The notes beneath the pieces were generated by a model that was given only the letters and a program-made list of their open reading frames with translations, ran no database searches and was not told where the DNA came from. The position numbers were made by a program, and so were the translations under genes. 64,000 bases of DNA from Candidatus Caldarchaeum subterraneum (lineage in GTDB: Archaea > Thermoproteota > Nitrososphaeria_A > Caldarchaeales > Caldarchaeaceae): positions 1,170,981 to 1,234,980 of the forward strand of contig BA000048.1 of NCBI GenBank assembly GCA_000270325.1, written 5' to 3'. Of this stretch, positions 8,462-18,391 are shown in pieces; position 1 is the stretch's first letter; every line of letters begins with the position of its first letter.

Positions 8462-11400
8462 ATGACCGCGCCGTTGCCCTCGCGGAGATATGACCCTCAA
8501 GCGGTTGAGAAAAGTGTTTCGGAGCTTTGGAAAAATCTGAACATTGTGGGCAAAGTTTTTGAGGCTAACAGTGAGGGGCCTCTTTTCTCTTTTCTCGAGG
8601 GCCCCCCAACCGTCAACGGGTACATGCACATAGGCCATACAAGAGGCCGTGTCTACAAAGACATTGTTCTCCGCTACAAAACCATGAGAGGCTACAACGT
8701 CTGGCGCCGAGGTGGATGGGACTGTCAAGGACTGCCCACCGAGATAGAGGTGGAGAAAAGACTCGGAATCACCAGCAAAAGAGACGTCGAGAAAATCGGT
8801 CTCGAGAGGTTTGTCGAGGAGGCAAACAAGGTGGTGGACCATTACCTCAGCCACTGGAGAAGGGCCAGCGAAAGACTGGGCCTCTGGCTAGACTATGACA
8901 GAGCCTATGAAACCCGGCGGGATGAATACATGGAGCATGTGTGGCATCTGTTGAAGAAAGCTCATGAAATGGGGGACTTGGTGGAGAGTCTAAGGGTTGT
9001 GCCCACGTGTCCACACTGCGAGACCGCGTTGTCTCAGCATGAGATGGCGCAGGGCTATGAGGAGGTTTCCGACCCATCCATCTACGTCAAAATGCCTCTC
9101 GAAGAGGGTGGCTACGTCATAATATGGACCACAACCCCGTGGACGCTGCCGGGCAACGAGGCAGTCGCCGTCAAACCCGACGCCACATATCTCGAACTCC
9201 AAGTTGGCGAAGAAAGATGGTATGTTGCAGAAAACCTGTTGACATCATTCACGGAAATAACACAGACCAAAAACTACAAGATTGTCGCAAAGGTTGACGG
9301 AATTTCTCTTGTGGGAAAAACCTATCACCATCCTCTTCTCGACAAGGTCCCGCATCACGCGGACCACAGACACATCTTGGTGGCCTCTGATCATGTTTCT
9401 CTCGAGGAAGGCACAGGCTTCGTCCACATCGCCCCCGGTCACGGGCCCGAGGACTATGAAATAGGCGTAAAAAACGGGTTAAACATCTTTTGCCCGGTCA
9501 CCTCATATGGAGTCTTTACGGCCGAAGCCGGTGCATACTCGGGGCTTTCAGTCTGGGAGGCCTCTGAAAAAATCATCCAAGATTTGAAAGAGAAAAATCT
9601 GCTGGTGAAGCGGGCGGAGATTGTTCACAGCTATCCACACTGTTGGAGATGCGGCAGCAAGCTAATCTACTTGGCGAGCGTGCAGTGGTTTCTCCGCGTC
9701 GACCGCATTAAGCAACGCATGGTTGAGGAGAACAGGTCTGTGAAATGGTGGCCTGAATGGGCTGGCTCGAACCGTTTCGGCGACTGGCTCTTGAACGCAC
9801 AGGACTGGTGTATAAGCCGCAGCAAGATATGGGGCACACCGCTGAATGTATGGAGGTGCGAGTCATGCGGCGAGAAACGTGTAGTTGGCTCACGGGCCGA
9901 GCTTGAGGAAGCTGTCGAGAAACCAGCTGTCAAACGTCTTCACAGGCCTTGGGTGGACCAATATGTATTCAAGTGCGAAAAATGCGGTGGATTGATGAGG
10001 CGTGTTCCATTTGTTCTCGACACATGGATTGACTCTGGCGTGGCATTCTACGCAAGCATAGACGCTCTCCGTAACACCGAGTTGTTCAAGAAACTCTTCC
10101 CATACGACTTTATCACCGAAGCCATAGACCAGACCCGAGGATGGTTCTATACACTCTTGTTCACATCCACCCTACTCACAGGAAAAGCGCCCTTCAAATC
10201 CGTGCTCAACCAAGGGCATGTGCTCGACGAATTCGGCAAAAAAATGTCCAAATCACGTGGCAACGTCATATGGGCTGAAGACGCTTTCAACACCTACGGA
10301 GTAGACCCTCTGAGAATCTATCTGGTGAGCAAAGCAGAGCCATGGAGCACGATTAACTTCGTCCCCTCAGAAGTCAGGGAAACAGCCGAGGACCTGAACA
10401 TATTGTGGAACATTTTCGCCTTCGCCTCCACTTATCAGAAGCTTGATAAATTCGACCCACGGATGCACAAGTTAACCAGCTATCTGCATCTCCTTAGGCC
10501 GGAGGACAAATGGATACTGTCACGTGTTAACGACCTCGTCGCCAAAGTCACAAACTATCTCGAGGAAATGGAGATACATAGGGCCTTGAGGGAAATCATG
10601 AGCTTCATCGTAGAGGACCTCAGCAGAACCTATCTCCGGTCTGTGAGGAGGCTTGCATGGACAGAGGCAGAGACGCCTGAGAAGATGGCTGCCTACGCGT
10701 GTCTACACTACGTTTTGAGGAAGACTCTGCTTCTTCTCGCCCCCTTCGCTCCATACACCGCCGAAATCCTTTACCAGCTTCAGAAAACAGAAACAGACAA
10801 GGAGAGCATACATTTGGAGAACTGGCCTCAGCTAGACACCGAGCTATACTCGCCGAAAATCATAGAACAAATGAATATTGTCAAAGAGGTTCTGACCGCT
10901 ATCTTGGCGGCCCGTCAAAAAGGCGGACGAAAACTACGCTCACCCGTCGCACATGTAGTGGTGGCGGCGAAGACGCAGGAATGCCATGAAGCTCTTGAGG
11001 CCTTTCACTCATTTGTTAAAGAAAGCGTCAACACAGAGATGCTCGAAGTCTTGCCTCCGGGAAAAGTGTTTACAGAGCTTAGGTGGGTTGTGGAGGCCGA
11101 CCTCGCCCGCCTAGGGCCGATGCTAGGCAGAAAACTTCCCGAACTCCTTACATATCTTAAACAAGCTGATGGCTCGACGTTGAAGAAAGAACTCGAGACG
11201 GAAAAAGGTCTACGCGTCAAATTCTCAGACATGGAGAGGTTTCTGCCCGCAGAGTTCTTCAAAATCCACGCCGAAGCGCCATCAAACTACTCCACTGTCG
11301 ACACAGCAACGGCCACGGTTTATGTCGACCTTAGTGTTTCGCGGGAGCTGGAGGCTGTTTCAGCTGCACGCGAACTCATTCGCCGCATTCAAGTCATGAG

Positions 11401-11650
11401 GAAAGAGGCGAACCTCGACATACTGGAGAAAATAGAATGCATCGTTCAATTAGACGACCATGCTTTCAGAACCCTTTTGGCCGAGAAGAAGAGCTACATC
11501 GAGACCGAGACCCGTTCGAGAATAGTTTTCACCGACTCGGCTACCCCAATACCCGATGGATTTTTTGTAAGGCCCTGGGATGTTGACGGTGTAGAGATAA
11601 GAATAGGGTTTAGAAGATTGGCCGATAACGTTTATAATAAGCCGGCGTAG
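8462..11650 (+). CDS. ileS: isoleucyl-tRNA synthetase
   Basis: A 1062-residue class I aminoacyl-tRNA synthetase that charges tRNA-Ile. HIGH is present as HIGH at residues 56-59, and the KMSKS loop is at 594-598. The CP1 editing region (IWTTTPWTLPGNEAV), zinc-binding cysteine pairs (CPHC, CWRC, CESC, CEKC) and WFYTLLF upstream of KMSKS fit IleS rather than ValS or LeuS. The length is normal for archaeal IleS. It heads a plus-strand run with a zinc-ribbon membrane protein, an LSm protein and SAM synthetase. Confidence 0.96.
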   Translation: MTAPLPSRRYDPQAVEKSVSELWKNLNIVGKVFEANSEGPLFSFLEGPPTVNGYMHIGHTRGRVYKDIVLRYKTMRGYNVWRRGGWDCQGLPTEIEVEKRLGITSKRDVEKIGLERFVEEANKVVDHYLSHWRRASERLGLWLDYDRAYETRRDEYMEHVWHLLKKAHEMGDLVESLRVVPTCPHCETALSQHEMAQGYEEVSDPSIYVKMPLEEGGYVIIWTTTPWTLPGNEAVAVKPDATYLELQVGEERWYVAENLLTSFTEITQTKNYKIVAKVDGISLVGKTYHHPLLDKVPHHADHRHILVASDHVSLEEGTGFVHIAPGHGPEDYEIGVKNGLNIFCPVTSYGVFTAEAGAYSGLSVWEASEKIIQDLKEKNLLVKRAEIVHSYPHCWRCGSKLIYLASVQWFLRVDRIKQRMVEENRSVKWWPEWAGSNRFGDWLLNAQDWCISRSKIWGTPLNVWRCESCGEKRVVGSRAELEEAVEKPAVKRLHRPWVDQYVFKCEKCGGLMRRVPFVLDTWIDSGVAFYASIDALRNTELFKKLFPYDFITEAIDQTRGWFYTLLFTSTLLTGKAPFKSVLNQGHVLDEFGKKMSKSRGNVIWAEDAFNTYGVDPLRIYLVSKAEPWSTINFVPSEVRETAEDLNILWNIFAFASTYQKLDKFDPRMHKLTSYLHLLRPEDKWILSRVNDLVAKVTNYLEEMEIHRALREIMSFIVEDLSRTYLRSVRRLAWTEAETPEKMAAYACLHYVLRKTLLLLAPFAPYTAEILYQLQKTETDKESIHLENWPQLDTELYSPKIIEQMNIVKEVLTAILAARQKGGRKLRSPVAHVVVAAKTQECHEALEAFHSFVKESVNTEMLEVLPPGKVFTELRWVVEADLARLGPMLGRKLPELLTYLKQADGSTLKKELETEKGLRVKFSDMERFLPAEFFKIHAEAPSNYSTVDTATATVYVDLSVSRELEAVSAARELIRRIQVMRKEANLDILEKIECIVQLDDHAFRTLLAEKKSYIETETRSRIVFTDSATPIPDGFFVRPWDVDGVEIRIGFRRLADNVYNKPA

Positions 11651-11660
11651 AGGTGACGCG

Positions 11661-12323
11661 ATGGTCAACCCAAGGCTCGGCATCATCTTAGGGGCGGTGG
11701 GCGTCGTTGTTGTTCTCCTCCCCATACTTGTCCTGTTCATAACAGGCGGATATGATTCACCCATCCAGAGGTTCTATGACTCGCCTCTGGCGCCGGGGTT
11801 GCCTATGGGGGTTCTGGTGACGGCCGCGGGAGCCGCCGTAACAGCGGTCGGCTTACTAATCTTCATAAGAGGTATGAGAGCAGGGCCAACGTATCCAGCG
11901 GCTCCGCCCACCATCCGCAGGCCCTTGTCTAGGCCTCGGCAGGAAAACAGAGAGCTTGAACAAATAGAGCAGGAAATTTCAAACCTACTCGACAGCCAGC
12001 CCGCTATGGAGATAAGAACTGTTACGCAGCCTCCGCCCAAGCGAGCTCCGGCGAAACAACAAGCAGTAGCTGAGCAGACAGCGGAAAAGAAAGGTGGAAT
12101 GGTTGTAGTGACCCGTGGAGTGGATATGGTTTGTCAATCCTGCGGAGCGGTTAACCCGCTGGGCTCGAAGGTATGCTCATCATGCGGCGCCCAGCTCTTT
12201 CAACCAGACCCGAAGGCCCAGCCATGCCCCGTCTGCGGCGCCCCCCTCGACGAAACATATAAAATAGGAGAAAACATAGTCTGCAAAATCTGTTTCAGCG
12301 AACTCAAACCAAAAGCAGGTTAA
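11661..12323 (+). CDS. membrane protein with C-terminal zinc ribbons
   Basis: A 220-residue protein of unknown function. Two hydrophobic segments lie near residues 6-30 and 46-70, followed by a proline- and glutamine-rich linker containing a short acidic helix. The C-terminus has zinc-ribbon cysteines: CQSC, CSSC, CPVC and CKIC. The protein is probably anchored with its zinc domain in the cytoplasm. A clear Shine-Dalgarno AGGTGA precedes the ATG. It follows ileS by ten bases, so they are likely cotranscribed. Confidence 0.7.
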   Translation: MVNPRLGIILGAVGVVVVLLPILVLFITGGYDSPIQRFYDSPLAPGLPMGVLVTAAGAAVTAVGLLIFIRGMRAGPTYPAAPPTIRRPLSRPRQENRELEQIEQEISNLLDSQPAMEIRTVTQPPPKRAPAKQQAVAEQTAEKKGGMVVVTRGVDMVCQSCGAVNPLGSKVCSSCGAQLFQPDPKAQPCPVCGAPLDETYKIGENIVCKICFSELKPKAG

Positions 12324-12363
12324 AATACGCCTAATAAGGCCGTTTACCGTAATCGGTGCGTGG

Positions 12364-12597
12364 ATGTTGGAAGCCACTAAACCTTTGACAACGTTGATGC
12401 GGCAGATAAACAAGCCCGTTAGGGTTTTTCTGAAGAACGATGCACGCTACGAGGGGACCATGGTCGAGTGCGACGGCTACATGAACATGCTTCTCGAACA
12501 CGTCGTCGAATACATGGGAGACAGCAAAACCGCCGGCTACCCTAAAGTCCTGATACGCGGAAACAACATCATGTACATCATCTTCGCCGAAAAATAA
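12364..12597 (+). CDS. LSm/Sm-like archaeal RNA-binding protein
   Basis: A 77-residue Sm-fold protein. The Sm1 motif is visible as RYEGTMVECDGYMNMLLE and the Sm2 motif as LIRGNNIMYI near the C-terminus. Archaeal LSm proteins form heptameric rings that bind U-rich RNA and take part in RNA processing. The length is normal for the family. Confidence 0.93.
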   Translation: MLEATKPLTTLMRQINKPVRVFLKNDARYEGTMVECDGYMNMLLEHVVEYMGDSKTAGYPKVLIRGNNIMYIIFAEK

Positions 12598-12656
12598 CAC
12601 TGTAGAAAGGGTTTAGACCTTAATATTGAGGCTTTTTTAGGAGAAGCGAGGCATCT

Positions 12657-13886
12657 ATGAGGAAGTCCTTTGTAACCGTTGAGCCGCTTGATAAAACACC
12701 TGTCGAGAACCAGGAGATTGAGATGGTTGAGCGAAAAGGCCTGGGCCACCCTGACTACATAATAGACAGCGCCTGTGAGGAGGCCTCACTACACCTTTCT
12801 CAGTACTATTTGTCGAATTATGGGCAGATTCTCCACCACAACCTGGACAAGGGGCTGCTGGTTGGCGGTAGAGCATACAACAGGTTTGGCTATGGGAGGC
12901 TTGAGGAGCCGATAACCATCATCATAGCTGGAAGGGCTTCGACATCTGTTAAGACTCCGACGGGTGAGGAGAAAATCCCCTATCGAGAAATAATCACAGA
13001 GGCTGTGCGGTCTATGGTGAAGAGGAATTTCAGGTTTCTCGACTTTGACCAGCACATCGAGCTCGAGATCCGCGTGAGGGAGAGCAGCCCGGACCTGAAA
13101 GCGGTGGTTGAGATGGGCAAGGAGATGCCGCTTGCAAACGACACCTCATATGGTGTGGCGTTTTATCCATTCACCACACTGGAAAACCTCGTCCTCACGA
13201 CTGAGAGGCATCTCAACTCTCCGCAGTTCAAGTCAAGGGTGAAGGAAAGCGGTGAGGACGTCAAGGTGATGGGGCTGAGGAAAGGCTCCAAAATCACGTT
13301 GACAGTCGCCGACGGCATAGTAAGCACATTGACCAAGGACCGGGACCACTACATAGCAGTCAAAGAGCAGATAAAGAAGGAGGTTGAAGACTTGGCGGCT
13401 AAACTCGCAGGAAACCATGACGTTGAAGTCTACGTAAACACCGCCGACAAATATGGAACAAACATCGGCGACGAGGTTTTCTACCTAACTTTCACAGGCA
13501 CGTCCGCGGAGCACGGGGACGACGGCAACACAGGCCGCGGAAACCGGGCCAACGGCCTCATAACACCCAACAGACAGATGTCACTTGAGGCAACCGCTGG
13601 AAAAAACCCCATCAGCCACGTCGGAAAGATATACAACGTCGCCGCGGGCCTTGTAGCGCGCCGAATATACGAGGAGACCAAACGTGTTAAGGAGGTTTAT
13701 GTGAGGATGCTGAGCCAGATAGGGAAGCCGATTAACGAGCCGCTCTCAGTGTCTGTACAGGTTATTCCCTATGACAGGATGGACGTTGGCTTGGTGAGGG
13801 ATATCGAGGGAATCGTCTACGACGAGGTCGCAAGCATCAGACGCGTCACAGAGTTAATTATATCGAGGCAGGTGTCGGTCTTCTAA
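12657..13886 (+). CDS. mat: archaeal-type S-adenosylmethionine synthetase
   Basis: A 409-residue enzyme that makes S-adenosylmethionine from methionine and ATP. It belongs to the archaeal MAT family, which is highly diverged from bacterial MetK. Family motifs are ERKGLGHPDYIIDSACEEAS near residues 25-44, the HGDDGNTGRGNRANG loop and GKNPISHVGKIYN. A TATA-like TAATATTG at 12621-12628 and a purine-rich GGAGAAG ahead of the ATG are seen. The stop interlocks with the nucS stop on the other strand in the shared tetranucleotide CTAA. Confidence 0.96.
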   Translation: MRKSFVTVEPLDKTPVENQEIEMVERKGLGHPDYIIDSACEEASLHLSQYYLSNYGQILHHNLDKGLLVGGRAYNRFGYGRLEEPITIIIAGRASTSVKTPTGEEKIPYREIITEAVRSMVKRNFRFLDFDQHIELEIRVRESSPDLKAVVEMGKEMPLANDTSYGVAFYPFTTLENLVLTTERHLNSPQFKSRVKESGEDVKVMGLRKGSKITLTVADGIVSTLTKDRDHYIAVKEQIKKEVEDLAAKLAGNHDVEVYVNTADKYGTNIGDEVFYLTFTGTSAEHGDDGNTGRGNRANGLITPNRQMSLEATAGKNPISHVGKIYNVAAGLVARRIYEETKRVKEVYVRMLSQIGKPINEPLSVSVQVIPYDRMDVGLVRDIEGIVYDEVASIRRVTELIISRQVSVF

Positions 13887-14605
13887 AGATGGGCGTCAAG
13901 TCCTCTCTGTTTTCTCAAAACCTCCATACATGTTCGCGGCGTTAGACACCTGAATTCCAAGTTCATGGTTTTCATCAGGCTGAGGGCATGTTTGGTGGCT
14001 GAGGGAGCCGCTATGATGCCGCGGGGCCTTTTTCCCCACTCTTCCGCGAGGCTTTCAAGGTAGCGGCCTAGCTGTTTGACATCCTCTGGTGTGGCAGCCC
14101 GTCTCTTCAACTCAACCACGGTGAACACGCCGTTTTTGTCGACCCCGAAGACATCGACTTTACCCGCTCTTCCAGCAGCACGTTCCTCCTCCACAGCCCT
14201 AAACCCCTCCTCAATAAGCTCCGGCCGCATCAACACCGCCCTCTTCATCTCAGCCTCCGACGCATACATAACCATCTCAGCCTCATCCACCAGCTGGTAA
14301 ACGTTGACCTGCGGCTCGCCGTGAAACCTGATTTTCAGCACCTCATCTGCACGAGCCGCCCGTAACACCACCGCATCATCCTCCATGTAGAGCTCGATTT
14401 TTGAGCCGCTCGGCTGCCAGTTAACCGGCTCATATCCAGAGGGCCTGTGTACCAAGACGCTTCCATCACGTTTGATGATGACGAGTCTCTCGCCTTCACC
14501 GAGTTCTGACGAGGCGCGGCCGACGTAGGATATGCTGCATCTACCCGCTATAACCGCAACATGCCCTGCGGCGATTGCCTGCCTTATCTTCTCTGTCCAC
14601 TTCAT
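13883..14605 (-). CDS. nucS: NucS/EndoMS endonuclease
   Basis: A 240-residue NucS. The N-terminal half is the beta-rich dimerisation and DNA-binding domain (residues about 1-115). The C-terminal half is the RecB-like nuclease domain, with catalytic residues in KVDVFGVDKNGVFTVVELKRR and a QLGRYLESL helix. NucS/EndoMS cuts mismatched duplexes in archaea and actinobacteria and also interacts with PCNA, which is encoded at 30.3 kb here. It is the last gene of a six-gene minus-strand run and lies four bases after the GT39 stop. Confidence 0.93.
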   Translation of the reverse strand: MKWTEKIRQAIAAGHVAVIAGRCSISYVGRASSELGEGERLVIIKRDGSVLVHRPSGYEPVNWQPSGSKIELYMEDDAVVLRAARADEVLKIRFHGEPQVNVYQLVDEAEMVMYASEAEMKRAVLMRPELIEEGFRAVEEERAAGRAGKVDVFGVDKNGVFTVVELKRRAATPEDVKQLGRYLESLAEEWGKRPRGIIAAPSATKHALSLMKTMNLEFRCLTPRTCMEVLRKQRGLDAHL

Positions 14606-14609
14606 CGGG

Positions 14610-15959
14610 CTACCTTGGAAGGTTTAGCAGCTCGAGTATATGTATGTGGGTGTCTGATTTGACGGGGAAGTAGATGAAGAACCAGATGAGCTGGAGAGCG
14701 GCTATTCCATATAACACGTATCTCGAGAACCTATCCTCGCGCAGCATCATGGAGAGGCCTAGGGCTACTGCGGGAAGTGTTGGTAAAAAGTAGAAGGTGT
14801 AGACCCATCGCTGGAGAAGATGCGCGAGAAGGAAGTAGGGTAGATAGCTCATCGCAATCCACGAGAAGACAAACAGATTCACAGTGTCCGCACCCCTGCT
14901 CTTCACCGCCATGTAAAGCGAGTAAACAAGCACGAGGGCTGTAGTCCACCAATAGGGGCTGTAGACACCGTAGTAAGCTACCGGGTGCCACACCCTGTCA
15001 CCGGCTGTCACGGTTACAACCATGTAGGGTGCGGCGGCGAAAGGTGATATGGGTGAAATCCAGCTTAGGGGTAGGTCGACGATGGATGTGCTGCCGTCTT
15101 GGTTGACTACTGTGCAGCGGAGCGGTAGCTCGTATTCTGTGCAGTTGTATTTGAGCTGGGCGTGGTAGTTGAGCATGTAGTCGAGATGTGCGAATGGGTT
15201 GCTATAAGCCCTGAACCCGATGTCGTAGACCGTGAGCCCAGCCATAAACACGGCCAACCCAATCAGAACTGTTTTCTCGAACAAGGGTGACCAGTCTTGG
15301 AGGCTTTCCATTATTTTCCTGTGTCTGCTGTAGATTGCTAGGAAGCTGAAGAGGAGGAGGCCTGCGACGTTGAAGACTATGGAGGTTTTTGACAGGAGCG
15401 CCAGCCCGAAGAAGATGGCTGTGCTTGTGTAGCGGGTTTGGAGAAACATGTAGGTTGCTAGGAAGAGGAAGAAGAAGGCGGGGCCGTCGAGCATGGCTAT
15501 GGTGCCTATGTTGAAGAACATTACATCCGCCGCTATCAGCAATGTTGTGAAGAAGGTGGCGAATCTGCTGCGGGTTAGGCGGTATGCTATGAGAGGTATG
15601 AGTGCGACCGCTGCGGAGGAGAGGAGAGAAGGCATCAGCCGCCAGCCAACTGGGTTGTCGCCGAAAACCAGCATAGAAGCCGCTATAAGCAGCTTCGAAA
15701 GAGGCGGATGCTCGTGGTTCACCGACTCGCCCCTCAACAGTTTTCTAACAGCTGGAACATAGTGTGCCTCATCGAATACTAGACCGCCTTCAACCCGTGT
15801 CTCGCCATCGACAACCTTGACCTCTGGAGACGGTGAGTTGATAATCATGAGTCTAAGTCCAAGCAGTATGATGAAGACAGCTACTGCGAGTTTTTGGTCA
15901 AACCCTAGCTTCTTCACAAATGCGGGGAGAAGGTTTTGAGGCTTCAGCACAATTTTCAC
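14610..15959 (-). CDS. GT39-type membrane glycosyltransferase (PMT-like)
   Basis: A 449-residue integral membrane protein with about ten hydrophobic segments. The first outer loop carries the acidic motif DEAHYVPAVRKLL, followed by HEHPPLSKLLIA. This pattern is that of the dolichyl-phosphate-mannose:protein mannosyltransferase (GT39) family and related GT-C enzymes. It probably moves a sugar from a polyprenyl phosphate donor to a protein or lipid outside the cell. Its start overlaps the elp3 stop by four bases. Confidence 0.85.
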   Translation of the reverse strand: MKIVLKPQNLLPAFVKKLGFDQKLAVAVFIILLGLRLMIINSPSPEVKVVDGETRVEGGLVFDEAHYVPAVRKLLRGESVNHEHPPLSKLLIAASMLVFGDNPVGWRLMPSLLSSAAVALIPLIAYRLTRSRFATFFTTLLIAADVMFFNIGTIAMLDGPAFFFLFLATYMFLQTRYTSTAIFFGLALLSKTSIVFNVAGLLLFSFLAIYSRHRKIMESLQDWSPLFEKTVLIGLAVFMAGLTVYDIGFRAYSNPFAHLDYMLNYHAQLKYNCTEYELPLRCTVVNQDGSTSIVDLPLSWISPISPFAAAPYMVVTVTAGDRVWHPVAYYGVYSPYWWTTALVLVYSLYMAVKSRGADTVNLFVFSWIAMSYLPYFLLAHLLQRWVYTFYFLPTLPAVALGLSMMLREDRFSRYVLYGIAALQLIWFFIYFPVKSDTHIHILELLNLPR

Positions 15960-17455
15960 CGGTCTTTGACCATGTAGGGCCCCTCGAGACGATATCCAAG
16001 CCTAGCATAGTATCCTCTAACGCCGGCTCCGCTGATTACAGCCACTCTGCTGAGCCCGTGCTCCTCGTAGACTATGTTTTCCGCTTCTTGCATAAGCTGC
16101 TTTCCTATGCCTCTGTGTTGGGAGGTTGTTTCATCGGCAGGTGCTCCGACGGCTTTCATCGAGCCGTATACATGAAGCTCCCTAACCAGTCCAGCGTCCT
16201 CCAGCTCAGTCCTCAGGGTTCTTGGAGGTATTCGTACCCTCACAAACCCGAGAAGAGCGTCAGCCTCCTCATCCTCGACCGAGACAAAATACTCCAACCC
16301 GCCTGAAGCACGGTAAACCAGCCGTTTCAAAACAGCTCTCCTCACGTCGACAGGCCGGTTCCTGTGTCCATGTTCTCTGCACCGTATGCATCGACACATA
16401 CCGCCCAATTCTTTCTCAACCATTTGGCGGAGGTTCGGGATATGGAGGCCGTCGAGAACTATGTTGAGCGGGATTTCCCGCTGTATCCGCGCTATCCTCA
16501 CATAGGGTGGCACTCTCTTCATGAATTCTTTCAAGACATAGACGAGCTCATCGTCGGAGTAGGGTTTGTAGAGGCCGTGTCGCCACATCGTCTCAAGACC
16601 TGTGCCGGGGAGAACGAGTGTTGGATAGATTTTCAGCTGGTCTGGTCTGAATCGGTCGTCGTCGAAGAGTGTGGTGAACATGTTTAGGTCTTTGTGAGGT
16701 GTTGAGCCGGGGAGATTAGGCATTATGTGGTAGCATACCTTGAAAGCCGTGTCCTTGAGGTCGGCGGTCGCCTCAACCACGTCTTCCACACTATGTCCCC
16801 TGTTCAGTGTAGTGAGAATTTTGTCGTCGAGGGCTTGGACACCTATCTCAACCCTTGTTACACCATACTCAACCAGTTGCACAGCCTTCTCTCTCTTAGC
16901 CCAGTCAGGCTTCGTCTCCACAGTTATTCCCGAGACATGTATAGCGGAGGATGTGTTGATGCGCAGCGCCTCCTCGAGACTGCTGCTCGCAACGCCGTTC
17001 AAGGCGTCAACACACTCCTTTATCATCCATCGCTGAAACTCCGGCGGACTTGCTGTGAACGTGCCCCCGATTATTATTAGCTCCACCTTATCCACACGGT
17101 GGCCCATGTGCCTGAGTCTGTTAACAGCTGCTTCAACCTGTTTTCTCGGGTCATATCCCAGCTGAGCCGCTGTCTTGACAGCGGCTTCTTCACCGGTGTA
17201 GCTTTGAGGTGTTCCCAGAGGAGCTCCTCCGGGGCAGTAGATGCATTTTCCATGTGGACATGTGTAGAGTGGTGCAACAATCGTTATGACCGATACGCCG
17301 CTGAGGGTTTTGGCGGGTTTGCGTGTAATGTTTGACTTGAGCAGCTGGGCTAACTCATCGTCTGATGGATACTTCTCAAGCTTGAGGCTTATCGCTAGTT
17401 GTTTTTTCAGCCGCTCCACTTCCCGCCTTGTGAGCTGCGCCGCGTTTGCGGTCAA
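15956..17455 (-). CDS. elp3: Elp3-family radical SAM tRNA-uridine carboxymethyl synthase
   Basis: A 499-residue Elp3. The radical SAM cluster cysteines are C66, C71 and C74 in CPHGKCIYC. The motif GGTFTASP follows, and the C-terminal acetyltransferase domain shows SQHRGIGKQLM and GYYARLGY. Elp3 installs carboxymethyl groups at C5 of wobble uridine in tRNA using SAM and acetyl-CoA. It sits between the LLM oxidoreductase and the GT39 gene with three-base spacing and a four-base overlap, respectively. Confidence 0.95.
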   Translation of the reverse strand: MTANAAQLTRREVERLKKQLAISLKLEKYPSDDELAQLLKSNITRKPAKTLSGVSVITIVAPLYTCPHGKCIYCPGGAPLGTPQSYTGEEAAVKTAAQLGYDPRKQVEAAVNRLRHMGHRVDKVELIIIGGTFTASPPEFQRWMIKECVDALNGVASSSLEEALRINTSSAIHVSGITVETKPDWAKREKAVQLVEYGVTRVEIGVQALDDKILTTLNRGHSVEDVVEATADLKDTAFKVCYHIMPNLPGSTPHKDLNMFTTLFDDDRFRPDQLKIYPTLVLPGTGLETMWRHGLYKPYSDDELVYVLKEFMKRVPPYVRIARIQREIPLNIVLDGLHIPNLRQMVEKELGGMCRCIRCREHGHRNRPVDVRRAVLKRLVYRASGGLEYFVSVEDEEADALLGFVRVRIPPRTLRTELEDAGLVRELHVYGSMKAVGAPADETTSQHRGIGKQLMQEAENIVYEEHGLSRVAVISGAGVRGYYARLGYRLEGPYMVKDR

Positions 17456-17458
17456 GGT

Positions 17459-18391
17459 TTAGAGCCGCCTCTTGACTGCCCGACAGATTGAGGCGATGCT
17501 TTTAAGGGCTTTCATAAATCGCGGCCCCAGAGGTCCTGCGAAAACAACCTCGTCAAAACCCATGTCAACCACCTCGTCGACGAATTCGCGGAGCCTCCCA
17601 GGCTTGCCCCAGACGCTGAAAAAGTCAACCCACTCCCTCCGCGCGACTTGGTAAAGCCTGTCCCAATTTCGGCTTATTACAAGCTCTTCAACCTCCTTCC
17701 GGTGAGCCTCGTCGACACCTATTCGGTTCAGGTAGCTTAGCGACGAACCTATCATAAGGTAGGCGGCGTAGGGCACTGCGGTTTTCCACGCCTTCTCCTC
17801 ATCATCGTGAATAGATGTCATCAGATAGGCTGCGCGGGTAAATCCCTTAGCCACATCATCTCCCAGCAGACGAATAGATTCATTTAACATCTCGAGGTTG
17901 GACCAGTTGATGAGTACGCCGTCAGCTTTTGTGGATGCCTTAACCATGCGTGGGCCCTGGGCGCCAACGTATACCATGATATCCGAGACTCTATAGGTCT
18001 CGAGCCTCTTCAGGTAGTTCCGCATCTCCTCGACAGCCCACATCACCTTTTCAACAGGCTTCTCCCGTGTATAGCCCAGCTGTTTGAGAACTGATGCGTC
18101 ACCGGCGCCGATAGCCATCCTCACCCTATGGGGGGCGAGCTCCCACAAAGTGGCGGCAGCCTGAGCCATCTGAGCTGGATGGTATACATATGGGTTGACA
18201 ACGGCGGGGCCCAGCAGAATACGCCGAGTGTGGCGGGCTATGGTGGAGAGGGTGATGAAGCTGTTTCGGTTGAAAAAATGTTCACTGACCCACAAGCCGT
18301 CAAACCCATGCTTCTCAACCAACACAGCGGCCATCGAAAGCTTCCACAACGGGTCCTTCGGCACAACCTCGACTGAGAACCTTATGCTCAG
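17459..18391 (-). CDS. LLM-class (F420-dependent type) oxidoreductase, apparent CTG start
   Basis: A bacterial-luciferase-like TIM-barrel protein resembling methylenetetrahydromethanopterin reductase. From the first standard codon (GTG at 18364) it has 301 residues but lacks the first beta strand. Reading nine codons further up to CTG at 18391-18389 supplies SIRFSVEVVPKDP, the strand expected at an LLM N-terminus. An in-frame TGA lies just beyond that, so no ATG, GTG or TTG can provide it. The CTG overlaps the upstream stop as CTGA, with GAGGTGA about six bases before it. F420 use is plausible because F420 genes lie at 33-35.6 kb. Confidence 0.8.
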   Translation of the reverse strand: MSIRFSVEVVPKDPLWKLSMAAVLVEKHGFDGLWVSEHFFNRNSFITLSTIARHTRRILLGPAVVNPYVYHPAQMAQAAATLWELAPHRVRMAIGAGDASVLKQLGYTREKPVEKVMWAVEEMRNYLKRLETYRVSDIMVYVGAQGPRMVKASTKADGVLINWSNLEMLNESIRLLGDDVAKGFTRAAYLMTSIHDDEEKAWKTAVPYAAYLMIGSSLSYLNRIGVDEAHRKEVEELVISRNWDRLYQVARREWVDFFSVWGKPGRLREFVDEVVDMGFDEVVFAGPLGPRFMKALKSIASICRAVKRRL